Shown here in pieces: positions 28,029 to 37,703 of a stretch of 64,000 bases of DNA. Source of the DNA: Aeromicrobium terrae (GTDB taxonomy: Bacteria; Actinomycetota; Actinomycetes; Propionibacteriales; Nocardioidaceae); NCBI RefSeq assembly GCF_008039565.1, contig NZ_VDUX01000006.1, positions 173,894-237,893 on the forward strand. Direction: 5' to 3'. Position numbers and translations under genes: made by a program. Position 1 is the first letter of the stretch. Each line of letters begins with the position of its first letter. Below the pieces are notes generated by a model, which worked only from the letters and a program-made list of their open reading frames with translations, did no database searches and was not told the origin of the DNA.

Positions 28029-28889
28029 ATGTCGCTGGCTGACAGCACGATCATCATGTCCGGCGGCAGCCGGGGCATCGGAGAGGCCATCGCCGTGAAG
28101 GCGGCGCGCGACGGAGCCAACGTGGCCCTGCTCGCCAAGACCACCGAGCCCCACCCGAAGCTTCCCGGCACCATCTACACGGCGGCGGCCGCGATCGAGG
28201 AGGCCGGCGGCCACGCGCTGCCGATCGTCGGCGACATCCGCGACGACGACTTCGCCGCCGCGGCCGTCGAGCAGACCGCCGCCCAGTTCGGCGGGATCGA
28301 CGTCGTCGTCAACAACGCCAGCGCGATCAACCTGACGAACACCGACGAGCTGCCGATGAAGGCGTACGACCTGATGAACGACATCAACTGTCGCGGGTCG
28401 TTCCTGCTGGCCAAGCTGTCGATCCCGTGGCTCCGCCAGTCCACGCGCAACCCGCACATCCTCACGCTCTCGCCGCCGATCTCCACGGACCCGAAGTGGT
28501 TCGGCCGGCACACCGGCTACACGATCGCGAAGTTCGGCATGAGCCTCGTGACGCTCGGCCTGAGCGAGGAGCTCCGCGAGGACGGCATCGCCGCCAACTC
28601 GCTGTGGCCGCGCACCGCCATCGACACCGCGGCGGTCCGGAACGTCGTGGGCAGCGGCCTGGAGTCGCACTCACGCACGCCGGAGATCATGGCCGACGCC
28701 GCCTACGAGATCCTCACCCGTCCGGCGCGCGAGTGCACCGGCAACTTCTACATCGACGACGACGTGCTCGAGGAGGCCGGCGTCACCGACTTCTCGGTCT
28801 ACCTGAACGGCGGCGAGGAGAAGGACCTTGCCCTCGACTTCTGGGTCGAGCCCAAGGGCCCGCACAACCCGGACCTGCGGCTGCACTGA
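28029..28889 (+). CDS. SDR family oxidoreductase, HSDL2/citronellol-dehydrogenase-like
   Basis: A 286-residue SDR. The cofactor loop is SGGSRGIG (residues 11-18), the NNAS motif is in VVVNNASAINL, and the catalytic Tyr/Lys are in YTIAKFG. The sequence NPHILTLSPP and the late WPRTAIDTAA segment are typical of the HSDL2/citronellol-dehydrogenase-like group, in which S of the catalytic triad is in a TLSPP context. It likely oxidises a branched or terpenoid alcohol/aldehyde with NAD(P). The ATG at 28029 has an AGGAG ribosome site. It overlaps the next gene by one base (TGATG). Confidence 0.88.
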   Translation: MSLADSTIIMSGGSRGIGEAIAVKAARDGANVALLAKTTEPHPKLPGTIYTAAAAIEEAGGHALPIVGDIRDDDFAAAAVEQTAAQFGGIDVVVNNASAINLTNTDELPMKAYDLMNDINCRGSFLLAKLSIPWLRQSTRNPHILTLSPPISTDPKWFGRHTGYTIAKFGMSLVTLGLSEELREDGIAANSLWPRTAIDTAAVRNVVGSGLESHSRTPEIMADAAYEILTRPARECTGNFYIDDDVLEEAGVTDFSVYLNGGEEKDLALDFWVEPKGPHNPDLRLH

Positions 28890-29260
28890 TGGCGATCGGC
28901 CGACTGCACCACACGATCGTGGACGCCCGCGACCCGCAGGCGTGCGCCGAGTTCTGGTCCGAGGTGCTGGGGCAGCCGATCACGTTCGACGACGGCGACT
29001 TCGTGGTCGTCTCGGCGAGCACGACGTCGTCGGGTCTGGCGTTCCAGCGCGCGCCGGACAACGCCCCGTCGACGTGGCCGGACCCGGAGATCCCGCAGCA
29101 GCTGCACCTCGACGTCATGGTCGACGACCTCGAGGCCGCTCGGGGCCACTTGGTGCGGCTCGGCGCCCGGCACCTCGCGGGCGACACGTACGCCGACCCC
29201 GCCGGGCACCCGTTCTGCCTGATCAGGCGGCCCGGCTGGGCGCCGCCGGTCGGCGGCTGA
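28889..29260 (+). CDS. VOC family protein (glyoxalase/dioxygenase fold)
   Basis: A 123-residue protein with the paired beta-alpha-beta-beta-beta units of the vicinal-oxygen-chelate fold: HHTIVDARDPQACAEFWSEVLG in the first module and HLDVMVDDLEAARGHLVRLGA in the second, with a final DPAGHPFCLI. The His in the first and second modules (HHT, HLDV) could be metal ligands. It starts on the stop codon of the SDR, so the two are co-translated. The function (glyoxalase-like, isomerase or binding) is not established. It converges with the TetR gene with no space between stop codons. Confidence 0.85.
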   Translation: MAIGRLHHTIVDARDPQACAEFWSEVLGQPITFDDGDFVVVSASTTSSGLAFQRAPDNAPSTWPDPEIPQQLHLDVMVDDLEAARGHLVRLGARHLAGDTYADPAGHPFCLIRRPGWAPPVGG

Positions 29261-29893
29261 TCACCGCCGTCGGGTGAGCGCGGCGAAGGAGTCGCTGCCC
29301 GCCTCGGTCAGCTCGGTGCGGGTCATCTCGACCGCACCGGTGAGCCACGCCGCGACGAGCTCGGCCAGGCCGGCGATGAACATCAGACCCTGGACGTGGT
29401 CGCGCGGCTCGGGCCAGGCGTCGTCACCGTAGACGCGCCGGGCCTCGGTGGCCACAAGGGTGGCGAAGTCGTCGAGCAGCTCGTGCCGGCGGGCGCGGAG
29501 CGACTCGTTGGCGTTGGACTCGATCACCACGACGCGCCCCTTGGCCTGGTCGCCCGCCACGATGTCGACGAACGCCTCGACGGCCGCGTGCACCCGCTGC
29601 TCCGGGGCGCCGTCGGTCTCGGCGATCGCCCGGAGGGTGGCCGCGACGATCTCGTCGCACACCGCGTCGAGCGCCGCCATCATCGCCTCGTCGCGCGAGG
29701 AGAAGCTCTCGTAGAAGTAGCGCTCGGTGAGCCCGGCTCGTGCGCAGATGGCCGTCATGGTGGTGCGGGCCTCGCCCTCGGAGGCCATGAGGTCGGTGGT
29801 GGCGCGCAGGAGAGCGGCTCGCCGCTGGGCGACGCGCTCGTCGGCGGTGCGACCGCCATAGCTGCGCGCGGTGACCGCTTCACGACTGCTCAC
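29261..29893 (-). CDS. TetR family transcriptional regulator (P450 operon)
   Basis: A 210-residue TetR repressor. The helix-turn-helix is at about residues 25-70, with AICARAGLTERYFYESFSSR as the recognition part. The GTG at 29893 was chosen because it lies just after the operator/promoter region; a longer reading would run through that region. The C-terminal domain (about 75-205) would bind an unknown ligand. It diverges from the P450-SDR-epimerase operon and is separated from it by 68 bp containing a CTGACAG-N6-CTGTCAG palindrome, so it very likely represses both directions. Confidence 0.88.
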   Translation of the reverse strand: MSSREAVTARSYGGRTADERVAQRRAALLRATTDLMASEGEARTTMTAICARAGLTERYFYESFSSRDEAMMAALDAVCDEIVAATLRAIAETDGAPEQRVHAAVEAFVDIVAGDQAKGRVVVIESNANESLRARRHELLDDFATLVATEARRVYGDDAWPEPRDHVQGLMFIAGLAELVAAWLTGAVEMTRTELTEAGSDSFAALTRRR

Positions 29894-29902
29894 GCCGACA
29901 TC

Positions 29903-29950
29903 TTGACAGCGCACAGGGACCTTCGACAAACTGACAGCGCATCCTGTCAG
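29903..29950 (+). promoter_or_regulatory. P450 promoter with TetR-type operator
   Basis: A TTGACA at 29903-29908 is followed after 18 bp by a weak -10 (CAAACT). A perfect inverted repeat CTGACAG-N6-CTGTCAG lies at 29931-29950, over the expected transcript start. TGACAGCGCA also occurs as a direct repeat at 29904-29913 and 29932-29941. Confidence 0.55.
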
Positions 29951-29961
29951 ATGGAGGCTCC

Positions 29962-31329
29962 ATGGCTGTCGCCGACCGACCAGCACCCCGCGCACCGCTC
30001 CGCCGGTTCATCCCGTTCGTGGGCGCGACGCTCGCCTACTTCCACGACCCCTTGGCGACGATGGCGCACCGGTACCGCACGCAGGGGCCCGTCTCGGAGA
30101 TGAACTTCGTCGGCCGGAAGTGGACGATGCTGCTCGGACCCGACGCCTGCGAGGCCGCGCTCCGCAACGTCGACAAGGCGTTCGCGAACGGCCCCGGCTG
30201 GGGCTACCTGATCGGCCCGTTCTTCGACCGCGGCCTGATGCTGCTCGACTTCGAGGAGCACCTGCACCACCGCCGCATCATGCAGGAGGCGTTCACCCGC
30301 GACCGCCTGATCGACTACACGACGGCGATGGGTCCGGCCGTCGCGAAGGGCCTCGACGCCTGGACGCCGCAGCAGCAGTTCCCGGTCTACCGCCCGCTGA
30401 AGGACCTCACCCTCGACGTCGCCGCCCAGGTCTTCATGGGCGGCGCCGACCCTTCGACAGGCTCAGGACAAGGCTGGATTGAATCGGGCGAGCTCCGCCG
30501 CGTGAACGACGCGTTCATCGACTGCGTCCAGGCCGCCATGGGCTTCGTCCGCTACCCCGTGCCCGGCACGCGCTGGAACCGCGGGGTCAAGGGCCGCAAG
30601 CTCCTCGAGGAGTTCTTCCGCCGCCACATCCCGTCGCGCCGGGAGTCCGAGGGCAAGGACATGTTCTCGATCCTGTGCCACGTCGAGACCGACGACGGCC
30701 ACCGCTTCAGCGACGACGATGTCGTCAACCACATGATCTTCCTGATGATGGCCGCGCACGACACGTCGACCATCACCACCACGACGATCCTCCAGCGCCT
30801 CGGCCAGAACCCCGAGTGGCAGGAGCGCTGCCGCGAGGAGTCCATGGCGCTCGGCGAGTTCCCGACGTACGACGAGATCGAGAAGCTCACCTCCTTGGAC
30901 CTGGTGATGAAGGAGTCGCTGCGGCTCGTCACGCCGGTCCCCGGCCAGGCCCGCTACACGGTCAAGGAGACCGAGGTGTGCGGCCAGACCATCCCGGCCA
31001 ACCGGTACGTGTCCGTCGGCGTGCACCTCTCGCACTACCTCGAGGAGTACTGGCCCGACCCGCACCGGTTCGACCCGGAACGCTTCGCCGAGGACCGTCG
31101 CGAGGACAAGGTGCACCGGTTCGCGTGGCAGCCGTTCGGCGGCGGCGTGCACAAGTGCATCGGCATGTACTTCGGCGAGACCGAGGTGAAGATGATCATC
31201 CACCAGCTCTTGCGCCGGTTCTCCTGGACGGTCGACCCTGACTACGTCGCCCCGATGAACTACCACTCCCTCCCCTTCCCGTCCGACGGACTTCCCGTCG
31301 ACCTTTACCCCCTTGGAGTCCGAGCATGA
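29962..31329 (+). CDS. Cytochrome P450
   Basis: A 455-residue P450 with the I-helix oxygen-activation motif AAHDTST, the ExxR pair in KESLRLVTP and the heme loop FGGGVHKCIG (ligand Cys about 399). There is no membrane anchor. It hydroxylates an organic substrate using electrons from a ferredoxin, but no ferredoxin or reductase gene is adjacent. The segment at about residues 163-171 (DPSTGSGQG) is encoded by a short dispersed repeat and looks like an inserted surface loop. It is co-translated with an SDR by an ATGA overlap. The substrate is unknown; the adjacent SDRs suggest oxidation of a lipid, sterol or terpenoid alcohol. Confidence 0.92.
   Translation: MAVADRPAPRAPLRRFIPFVGATLAYFHDPLATMAHRYRTQGPVSEMNFVGRKWTMLLGPDACEAALRNVDKAFANGPGWGYLIGPFFDRGLMLLDFEEHLHHRRIMQEAFTRDRLIDYTTAMGPAVAKGLDAWTPQQQFPVYRPLKDLTLDVAAQVFMGGADPSTGSGQGWIESGELRRVNDAFIDCVQAAMGFVRYPVPGTRWNRGVKGRKLLEEFFRRHIPSRRESEGKDMFSILCHVETDDGHRFSDDDVVNHMIFLMMAAHDTSTITTTTILQRLGQNPEWQERCREESMALGEFPTYDEIEKLTSLDLVMKESLRLVTPVPGQARYTVKETEVCGQTIPANRYVSVGVHLSHYLEEYWPDPHRFDPERFAEDRREDKVHRFAWQPFGGGVHKCIGMYFGETEVKMIIHQLLRRFSWTVDPDYVAPMNYHSLPFPSDGLPVDLYPLGVRA
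30451..30473. repeat. Short dispersed repeat inside the P450 gene
   Basis: CCTTCGACAGGCTCAGGACA followed by AGG, read in frame as a Ser/Gly-rich segment. It is related (opposite strand) to the copy in the carboxylase alpha gene at 2121-2146. Confidence 0.6.
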
Positions 31330-32153
31330 GCCGTCGAGACATCTCGACCCTGTCCGTCATCGTCACCGGAGGTGCCCGCGGCATCGGCCGCGCGATCGTC
31401 GAGCGCCTCGTCGCTCAGGGTGCCCGCGTCGCCATCGGCGACCGCGACGACGCGGTCGCGAAGGCCACCGCCGAGGAGATCGGCCACGGCGTCGTCGCGG
31501 CCCACCTCGACGTCACCGACGCCGCGTCCTGGGCGAGCTTCCTGAGCGAGGTCGAGAGCGTCGGCCCGTTCGACGTCCTGGTCAACAACGCCGGCATCAT
31601 GCCGATCGGCTCGCTGCTCAAGGAGCCGGAGGAGGTCACCCGCCGCATCGTCGACATCAACCTGCACGGCGTCATCAACGGCACGAAGGCCGTCGCGCCC
31701 GGCATGATCGAGCGCGGCAGCGGGCACATCGTGAACATCGCGTCGGTCGTCGGCCGCTACGCGGTGGCGAACGGCGCCTCGTACACGGCGTCGAAGTTCG
31801 CCGTCGTCGGCCTGAGCGAGTCGCTGCGGGCCGAGCTGGCTCCGCAGGGCATCGACGTGAGCCTCGTGCTCCCGAGCATCGTGAAGACGGAGCTCTCGGC
31901 GGGCGTTCCGGACTCGCGCGGCGTCAAGCCGGTGACGGCCGACGACGTCGCCAAGGTCGTCGAGGCCACGATCCGCAAGCCCAAGGCCGAGCAGTGGGTG
32001 CCCCGGTACAGCCAGTCGATGATGAAGATGACCGGCATGCTGCCCAAGCGCCTCCAGCTCGCGATCGCCAAGAGCATGAAGGCCGACTCCGTGTTCGTGA
32101 ACGCCGACTCCGCGGCCCGTGCCGCGTACGAGGAGCGCGCTCGCGAGAGCTGA
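31326..32153 (+). CDS. SDR family oxidoreductase (P450 operon)
   Basis: A 275-residue classical SDR. The cofactor loop TGGARGIG is at residues 14-21, the NNAG motif is in VLVNNAGIM, and the catalytic Ser-Tyr-Lys are in NIASVVGRY and SYTASK. The acidic residue after strand 2 (AIGDRDD) suggests NAD(H). It overlaps the P450 stop (ATGA), so it is made with the P450 and probably oxidises its hydroxylated product to a ketone. The C-terminal extension of ~40 residues (after KPKAEQWVPRYSQS) is typical of the longer actinobacterial SDR branch. The substrate is inferred only from context. Confidence 0.9.
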   Translation: MSRRDISTLSVIVTGGARGIGRAIVERLVAQGARVAIGDRDDAVAKATAEEIGHGVVAAHLDVTDAASWASFLSEVESVGPFDVLVNNAGIMPIGSLLKEPEEVTRRIVDINLHGVINGTKAVAPGMIERGSGHIVNIASVVGRYAVANGASYTASKFAVVGLSESLRAELAPQGIDVSLVLPSIVKTELSAGVPDSRGVKPVTADDVAKVVEATIRKPKAEQWVPRYSQSMMKMTGMLPKRLQLAIAKSMKADSVFVNADSAARAAYEERARES

Positions 32154-32167
32154 ACCAGACTGTCGGG

Positions 32168-33652
32168 ATGACCCGCAGCCTCGTCACCGGTGCGACCGGC
32201 TACATCGGCGGGCGGCTCGTCCCGGAGCTGCTCGACGCCGGGCACGACGTCCGCGTCCTCGTCCGCGACGAGGGCAAGGCGCGGGCGCACGCCTGGGCGG
32301 ACGACGTCGAGATCGCCGTCGGCGATGCGGGGAAGCCGGACGACGTCGCCAAGGCCGTGGCCGACGTGGACGTCGTGTACTACCTGCTGCACTCGATCGG
32401 GACGGGCGCCGGGTTCGCCGACACCGAGCAGGAGACGGCCGCGCTCTTCGCGGAGGCGAGCGAGAAGGCGGGCGTCACGCGGATCGTCTATCTCGGCGGG
32501 ATGATCCCACAGGACGAGGAGCTGTCCGAACACCTGAAGTCACGCGCTCAGGTCGGCGACGTGCTGCTGGAGTCGGCGGTGCCGGCCACGGTGCTGCAGG
32601 CCGGCGTCGTCATCGGGTCGGGGTCGGCGTCGTTCGAGATGCTCCGCTACCTGACCGAGCGGCTGCCGGTGATGGTGACGCCACGCTGGGTGCGCTCGCG
32701 GATCCAGCCGATCGCCATCCGCGACGTGCTCCGCTACCTCGTCGGCAGCGCCTCGATGCCCGCCGACGTGAACCGGCGCTTCGACATCGGGGGGCCGGAC
32801 GTGCTCACCTACTTCGACATGATGCAGCGCTACGCGAAAGTCGCCGGGCTGCCGCGCCGCCGGGTGCTGCCCGTGCCCGTGCTGTCGCCCTGGCTGTCGT
32901 CGCACTGGGTCGGACTGATCACGCCGGTCCCCGCGTCACTGGCGCGGCCGCTCGTCGAGTCGCTCCGCAACACCGTCGTCGCGCAGGACCACGACATCGC
33001 CCAGCACGTCCCCGACCCGCCCGACGGACTGATCGGCTACGAGCGCTCCGTCCAGCTCGCGCTGACCAAGATCCAGGACCTCGACGTCCCGACGCGGTGG
33101 TCGTCGGCGTCCACCCCCGGCGCGCCCTCGGAGCCGCTGCCGTCGGACCCGGACTGGTCGGGCGGCTCGCTCTACAAGGACGAGCGCACGCGGGAGGTCG
33201 ACGCCTCGCCGGAGGCGCTGTGGTCGGTCATCGAGGGCATCGGCGGGCACAACGGCTGGTACTCCTGGAACCTCGCCTGGACGATCCGCGGCCTGCTCGA
33301 CCGCATGGTCGGCGGGCCGGGCCTGCGGCGCGGCCGGCGCGACTCACGCGACCTCGTCGTCGGCGACGCCCTCGACTTCTGGCGCGTGGAGGCCACCGAC
33401 GACCGGTCGTTCCTGCGGCTCCGCGCGGAGATGAAGCTGCCCGGGCTGGCGTGGCTCGAGCTCCAGGTGGGCTCGACGGACGGCGGGACCACGACGTTCC
33501 ACCACCGCGCGCTGTTCCACCCGCGCGGCCTCCTCGGCCACCTCTACTGGTGGGCGATCCTGCCGTTCCACGGGATCGTGTTCGGCGGGATGCAGCGCAA
33601 CATCGCGCGCGCCGCCGAGCAGGCGGATCAGTCGCGCGAGCGGCGGCGGTAG
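32168..33652 (+). CDS. Two-domain NAD(P)-binding protein with C-terminal DUF2867-like domain
   Basis: A 494-residue protein. The N-terminal ~290 residues form an extended-SDR/NmrA-like Rossmann domain (TGATGYIGGRLVPELL at about 6-21, then YYLLHSIGTG, a family hallmark). The C-terminal ~165 residues (from WSGGSLYKDERTREV) match the DUF2867/polyketide-cyclase-like domain and end with a hydrophobic GHLYWWAILPFHGIVF segment that may touch the membrane. The function is unknown; relatives are annotated as SDR or epimerase. It follows the SDR by 14 bp in the P450 operon. Its 3' end overlaps the convergent ABC permease gene by 25 nt. Confidence 0.85.
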   Translation: MTRSLVTGATGYIGGRLVPELLDAGHDVRVLVRDEGKARAHAWADDVEIAVGDAGKPDDVAKAVADVDVVYYLLHSIGTGAGFADTEQETAALFAEASEKAGVTRIVYLGGMIPQDEELSEHLKSRAQVGDVLLESAVPATVLQAGVVIGSGSASFEMLRYLTERLPVMVTPRWVRSRIQPIAIRDVLRYLVGSASMPADVNRRFDIGGPDVLTYFDMMQRYAKVAGLPRRRVLPVPVLSPWLSSHWVGLITPVPASLARPLVESLRNTVVAQDHDIAQHVPDPPDGLIGYERSVQLALTKIQDLDVPTRWSSASTPGAPSEPLPSDPDWSGGSLYKDERTREVDASPEALWSVIEGIGGHNGWYSWNLAWTIRGLLDRMVGGPGLRRGRRDSRDLVVGDALDFWRVEATDDRSFLRLRAEMKLPGLAWLELQVGSTDGGTTTFHHRALFHPRGLLGHLYWWAILPFHGIVFGGMQRNIARAAEQADQSRERRR

Positions 33653-34457
33653 GCGCCCAGGGCCAGCGGCGCGAAGATCGCCGTCAGCAGCAGCGACCAC
33701 GCCACGGACATCAGCACCGGGTGCTGGAGCTGCCACGCGGCGTCGGACGGCGCGGTGACGCCGTTGCCCCACAGCTCGCGGCAGGCCTGCGTCAGCGCGG
33801 ACACCGGGTTCCACTCGGCGACCGCCGCCAGCCACGACGGCATCTGCTCGGTGGGCGCGAACGTGTTGGCCACGAACGTCAGCGGGAACATCACGGTGAA
33901 CATGAAGCCCTGCACGGCCTCGACGGTGCGCATCAGCGACCCGACGTAGATGCCGAGCCAGATCATCGCGAACCCGAACAGCAGGATCAGGCCGAAGCCG
34001 AGCACCGTCTCGCCGACGCTCTCCCGGACGCGCCAGCCGATCAGCAGGCCGGTGACGGCCATGACGGCGATGCCGATGCTGGAGTGGATGAGGCTGGAGA
34101 TGCTGCGGCCGACCAGCACGGACGAGCGCGAGATCGGCAGCGACTTGAGCCGGTCGACGATGCCCTTCTGCAGGTCGTTGGTGAGACCCATGGCCGCGAT
34201 GGCGGACGTGAAGATCATCGTCTGCACCATGATCCCGGGGAGCAGGAACTCCTTGTAGGAGACGTCACCGGGCGGGTTGATGGACCCGCCGAAGACATAC
34301 GCGAACAGCAGCACGAACATCACCGACTGCACGGTGACGTCGAGCAGCATCTCCGGCATCCGCTTGATGTGGATGAGGTTGCGCCAGACGATCGTGGCCG
34401 ACGCGCGCAGCATCGACGGCGGGTTGATCGGCGGACGCTGGGCGGTGAGCATGCTGG

Positions 34458-34461
<4 letters not shown>
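33628..34461 (-). CDS. ABC-2 type transporter permease (DrrB-like)
   Basis: A 277-residue permease with about six membrane helices (roughly residues 40-65, 75-100, 115-145, 150-180, 185-205 and 245-265) and the family's conserved loop NDLQKGIVDRLKSLPISR before helix 3. It forms the exporter with the ATPase encoded just upstream, overlapping by 4 nt. Such DrrAB-like pairs export drugs, lipids or glycolipids. The substrate is unknown. Its stop overlaps the end of the convergent two-domain SDR gene. Confidence 0.9.
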
Positions 34462-35453
<992 letters not shown>

Positions 35454-35517
35454 GACTGCATGCTCCCGTTCACCTCGGACACTTTAGCCCACTGTTCCGA
35501 ATAGGAATAGAGGCGCG

Positions 35518-36243
35518 TCAGGCGCTGAAGCCCCGGTCGACCGTGAGCACCGCGCCCGTGACGGACGCGGCGGCGTCGGAGGCCAGGTAGGCGACGACGT
35601 CCGCGACGTCGCTCGGCGGCATCGAGCCGTACCGCGCGCCGGCGGTCTCCATCAGCAGTCCCCAGTCGAGGTCGGAGTCGACGTGCTCGGCCGCGGCCTT
35701 GACCGGCAGCTCGGTCTCGACCCCACCCGGACAGACGGTGTTGACCCGGATGCCGTCGGCGGCGAGCTCGAGCGCCAGCGACTTCATCAGCGCGATCACG
35801 CCGGCCTTCGACGAGCAGTACGCGGCTTGGTATGGCTGCGCCCGGAGCCCGGCCACCGACGCGATGGTGACGACATTTCCGTGGCTCTCCCGCAGGTGCG
35901 GCAGCGCGGCCTGGCTGACGAGCATCGGCCCGGTGAGGTTCACGCCGAGATGGCGGTGCCAGGTCGCGAGGTCGAGCTCGTCGAACTTCCGGAACTGGTC
36001 GATGCCGGCGACGTTGACCACGACGTCGATGCCGCCCAGCCGCTCGGCGGCCTCGGTGACGGCCGAGCTCACCGACTCGGCGTCGCTGACGTCACAGGCG
36101 AGGACACCGTCGGTGGCATTGAGGTCGAGCCCCACCACCGACGCGCCCTCGGCGGTGAACAGCTCCGCCACGGCACGCCCGACACCGGCGGCCGCCCCCG
36201 TGACGACGACCCGCTGGCCCTCGAACCGACGCGTGGAGGTCAT
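35518..36243 (-). CDS. SDR family oxidoreductase (3-oxoacyl-ACP reductase-like)
   Basis: A 241-residue classical SDR. The cofactor loop TGAAAGVG is at about residues 15-22, Asp after strand 2 (VVGLDLNATD) favours NAD(H), NVAG takes the place of NNAG, and the catalytic Ser, Tyr and Lys are in IASVAGLR and AYCSSK. The ATG at 36243 has a GAGGTGA ribosome site; a GTG three codons earlier is possible. It ends with the usual GAVLTVDRGFSA. It stands between the ABC pair and the divergent serine hydrolase, so the substrate is unknown. Confidence 0.88.
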   Translation of the reverse strand: MTSTRRFEGQRVVVTGAAAGVGRAVAELFTAEGASVVGLDLNATDGVLACDVSDAESVSSAVTEAAERLGGIDVVVNVAGIDQFRKFDELDLATWHRHLGVNLTGPMLVSQAALPHLRESHGNVVTIASVAGLRAQPYQAAYCSSKAGVIALMKSLALELAADGIRVNTVCPGGVETELPVKAAAEHVDSDLDWGLLMETAGARYGSMPPSDVADVVAYLASDAAASVTGAVLTVDRGFSA

Positions 36244-36314
36244 GCCGATCACCTCATCCTTGTAGTGGTCGAGCCGAGACTAGAGCACCGGACGCGCGGT
36301 GCGGCTGTGCCAAG

Positions 36315-37697
36315 ATGACACCCGTGGGCCGTACGCGAGTCGAGCTGCGCCGTTCCGAGCGCATCGCGGTGGTTGCGCTGCTCCTCGTCGCGAGCCTGTT
36401 GGTCGCCCACCCGGCCGCCGCAGCGCCCGCAGCGCGGTGCGAGCTCCCGGCAGCCGGCGAGCCCTTCCGCACCGCCACCCCCGAGCAGCAGGACCTCGAC
36501 GTCACGCAGCTCCGCCGTGCGGTCAACCAGCTCAGCCTGCGGAGCCGGTTGTCGGTCCGCGTGTTCCGCAACAACTGTCTCGTGGCCCAGTCGGCCCTGA
36601 CGCCGATCACCGACAACGTGTCGAACAACCTGTGGAGCGTCACCAAGTCGGTCACGTCGCTGCTCACCGGCATCGCGATCGGCGACGGGAAGCTCTCCCT
36701 CGACGACCCCATCGGCAGGTACCTCCCCGAGGGTCCGTCCTGGGGCTCCCCGAAGCATCGCGCCCTCACCGTCCGCCAGCTGTTGACCCAGAGCAGCGGG
36801 CTCGACCAGGCGATCCTCGCCGAGGCCCTCACCCTCGGTCTCGACCCGAGCCAGCCACGCCAGGCCCTCGCGCAGCCGTTCGTGCACGAGCCGGGCACGA
36901 CGTTCCAGTACTCGCAGCTGAACATCTCGCTGCTCGGGTTCGTCGTGCAGCGGGCCGTCGGCGAGGACCTCCAGGAGTACGCACAGCGTCGGCTGTTCGG
37001 GCCGATCGGCATCCGGGACGGGTCCTACTTCTGGCTGCGGGACCGGTCCGGCCTGGTCTACGGCTACAGCAACCTGTTCATGAAGCCGAAGCAGCTGGCG
37101 AGGCTAGCCCTGCTGATGAGCAACGGCGGCACGTGGCGCGGCACCCGGGTCGTGCCGGCGGACTACGTCAAGGCCGTCAGCCAGCCGTCGCCGACGAACG
37201 GGTGCTACGGGTTCCTCTTCTGGACCAACCGCGGCACCCCCTGCACCGGCGCCGACATCCCGAGCGCGCAGACCGTCGACCATCGGATGGTGCCCAGCGC
37301 ACCCGTCGACACGTACGAGATGAACGGCACCGGCGGACAGCTGGCGATCATGGTGCCGAGTCTCGGTCTCACCGTCGTGACCACCGGCTACTTCGGCAAC
37401 ATCGCCCTCAACCCGCAGACGCTGCTCGGCGCAGGCCCGTCGGACGAGATGCAGTACACCTTCTTCCGCAGCCTCCTCAAGGCCTTCCGGGACGTCGACG
37501 TGCCCGACCCCGGACCGTTCCGGGGTGACCGCTTGCAGCTCGACCTGAACCCCATGAACTTCCTGAGCCCCAAGGTCCTGCTCCGGAGCCTCCTGGCCTC
37601 GCCGTCCTGCAACGTGCTGGTGTGCGACGGGACGATCCCCACGCAAGGGCTCATCCGCAACGTCCAGGCCCTCCCGGGCCTGGCCGCTGCGGGGTGA
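36315..37697 (+). CDS. Secreted serine hydrolase, beta-lactamase class C/CubicO family
   Basis: A 460-residue exported protein. The signal peptide has a basic N-region and a hydrophobic core (residues 18-32) with cleavage near AAAAPA. The penicillin-binding-like fold has the SxxK nucleophile SVTK (108-111), and the second motif appears as YSQ (199-201) in place of YxN. A C-terminal NGTGGQ (usually HxG/KTG) follows. Roles in the family include esterase, peptidase and beta-lactam hydrolysis, so the substrate is open. The C-terminal ~60 residues after residue 400 hold paired cysteines (about 433 and 438). It is divergent from the SDR gene and convergent with the fadB-like gene. Confidence 0.85.
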   Translation: MTPVGRTRVELRRSERIAVVALLLVASLLVAHPAAAAPAARCELPAAGEPFRTATPEQQDLDVTQLRRAVNQLSLRSRLSVRVFRNNCLVAQSALTPITDNVSNNLWSVTKSVTSLLTGIAIGDGKLSLDDPIGRYLPEGPSWGSPKHRALTVRQLLTQSSGLDQAILAEALTLGLDPSQPRQALAQPFVHEPGTTFQYSQLNISLLGFVVQRAVGEDLQEYAQRRLFGPIGIRDGSYFWLRDRSGLVYGYSNLFMKPKQLARLALLMSNGGTWRGTRVVPADYVKAVSQPSPTNGCYGFLFWTNRGTPCTGADIPSAQTVDHRMVPSAPVDTYEMNGTGGQLAIMVPSLGLTVVTTGYFGNIALNPQTLLGAGPSDEMQYTFFRSLLKAFRDVDVPDPGPFRGDRLQLDLNPMNFLSPKVLLRSLLASPSCNVLVCDGTIPTQGLIRNVQALPGLAAAG

Positions 37698-37703
37698 GTC
37701 CGC

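Noticed and set aside
36315..37697. Calling the serine hydrolase a beta-lactamase
   Set aside because: SxxK is present but the second and third motifs differ from true class C enzymes, and the family is functionally mixed.
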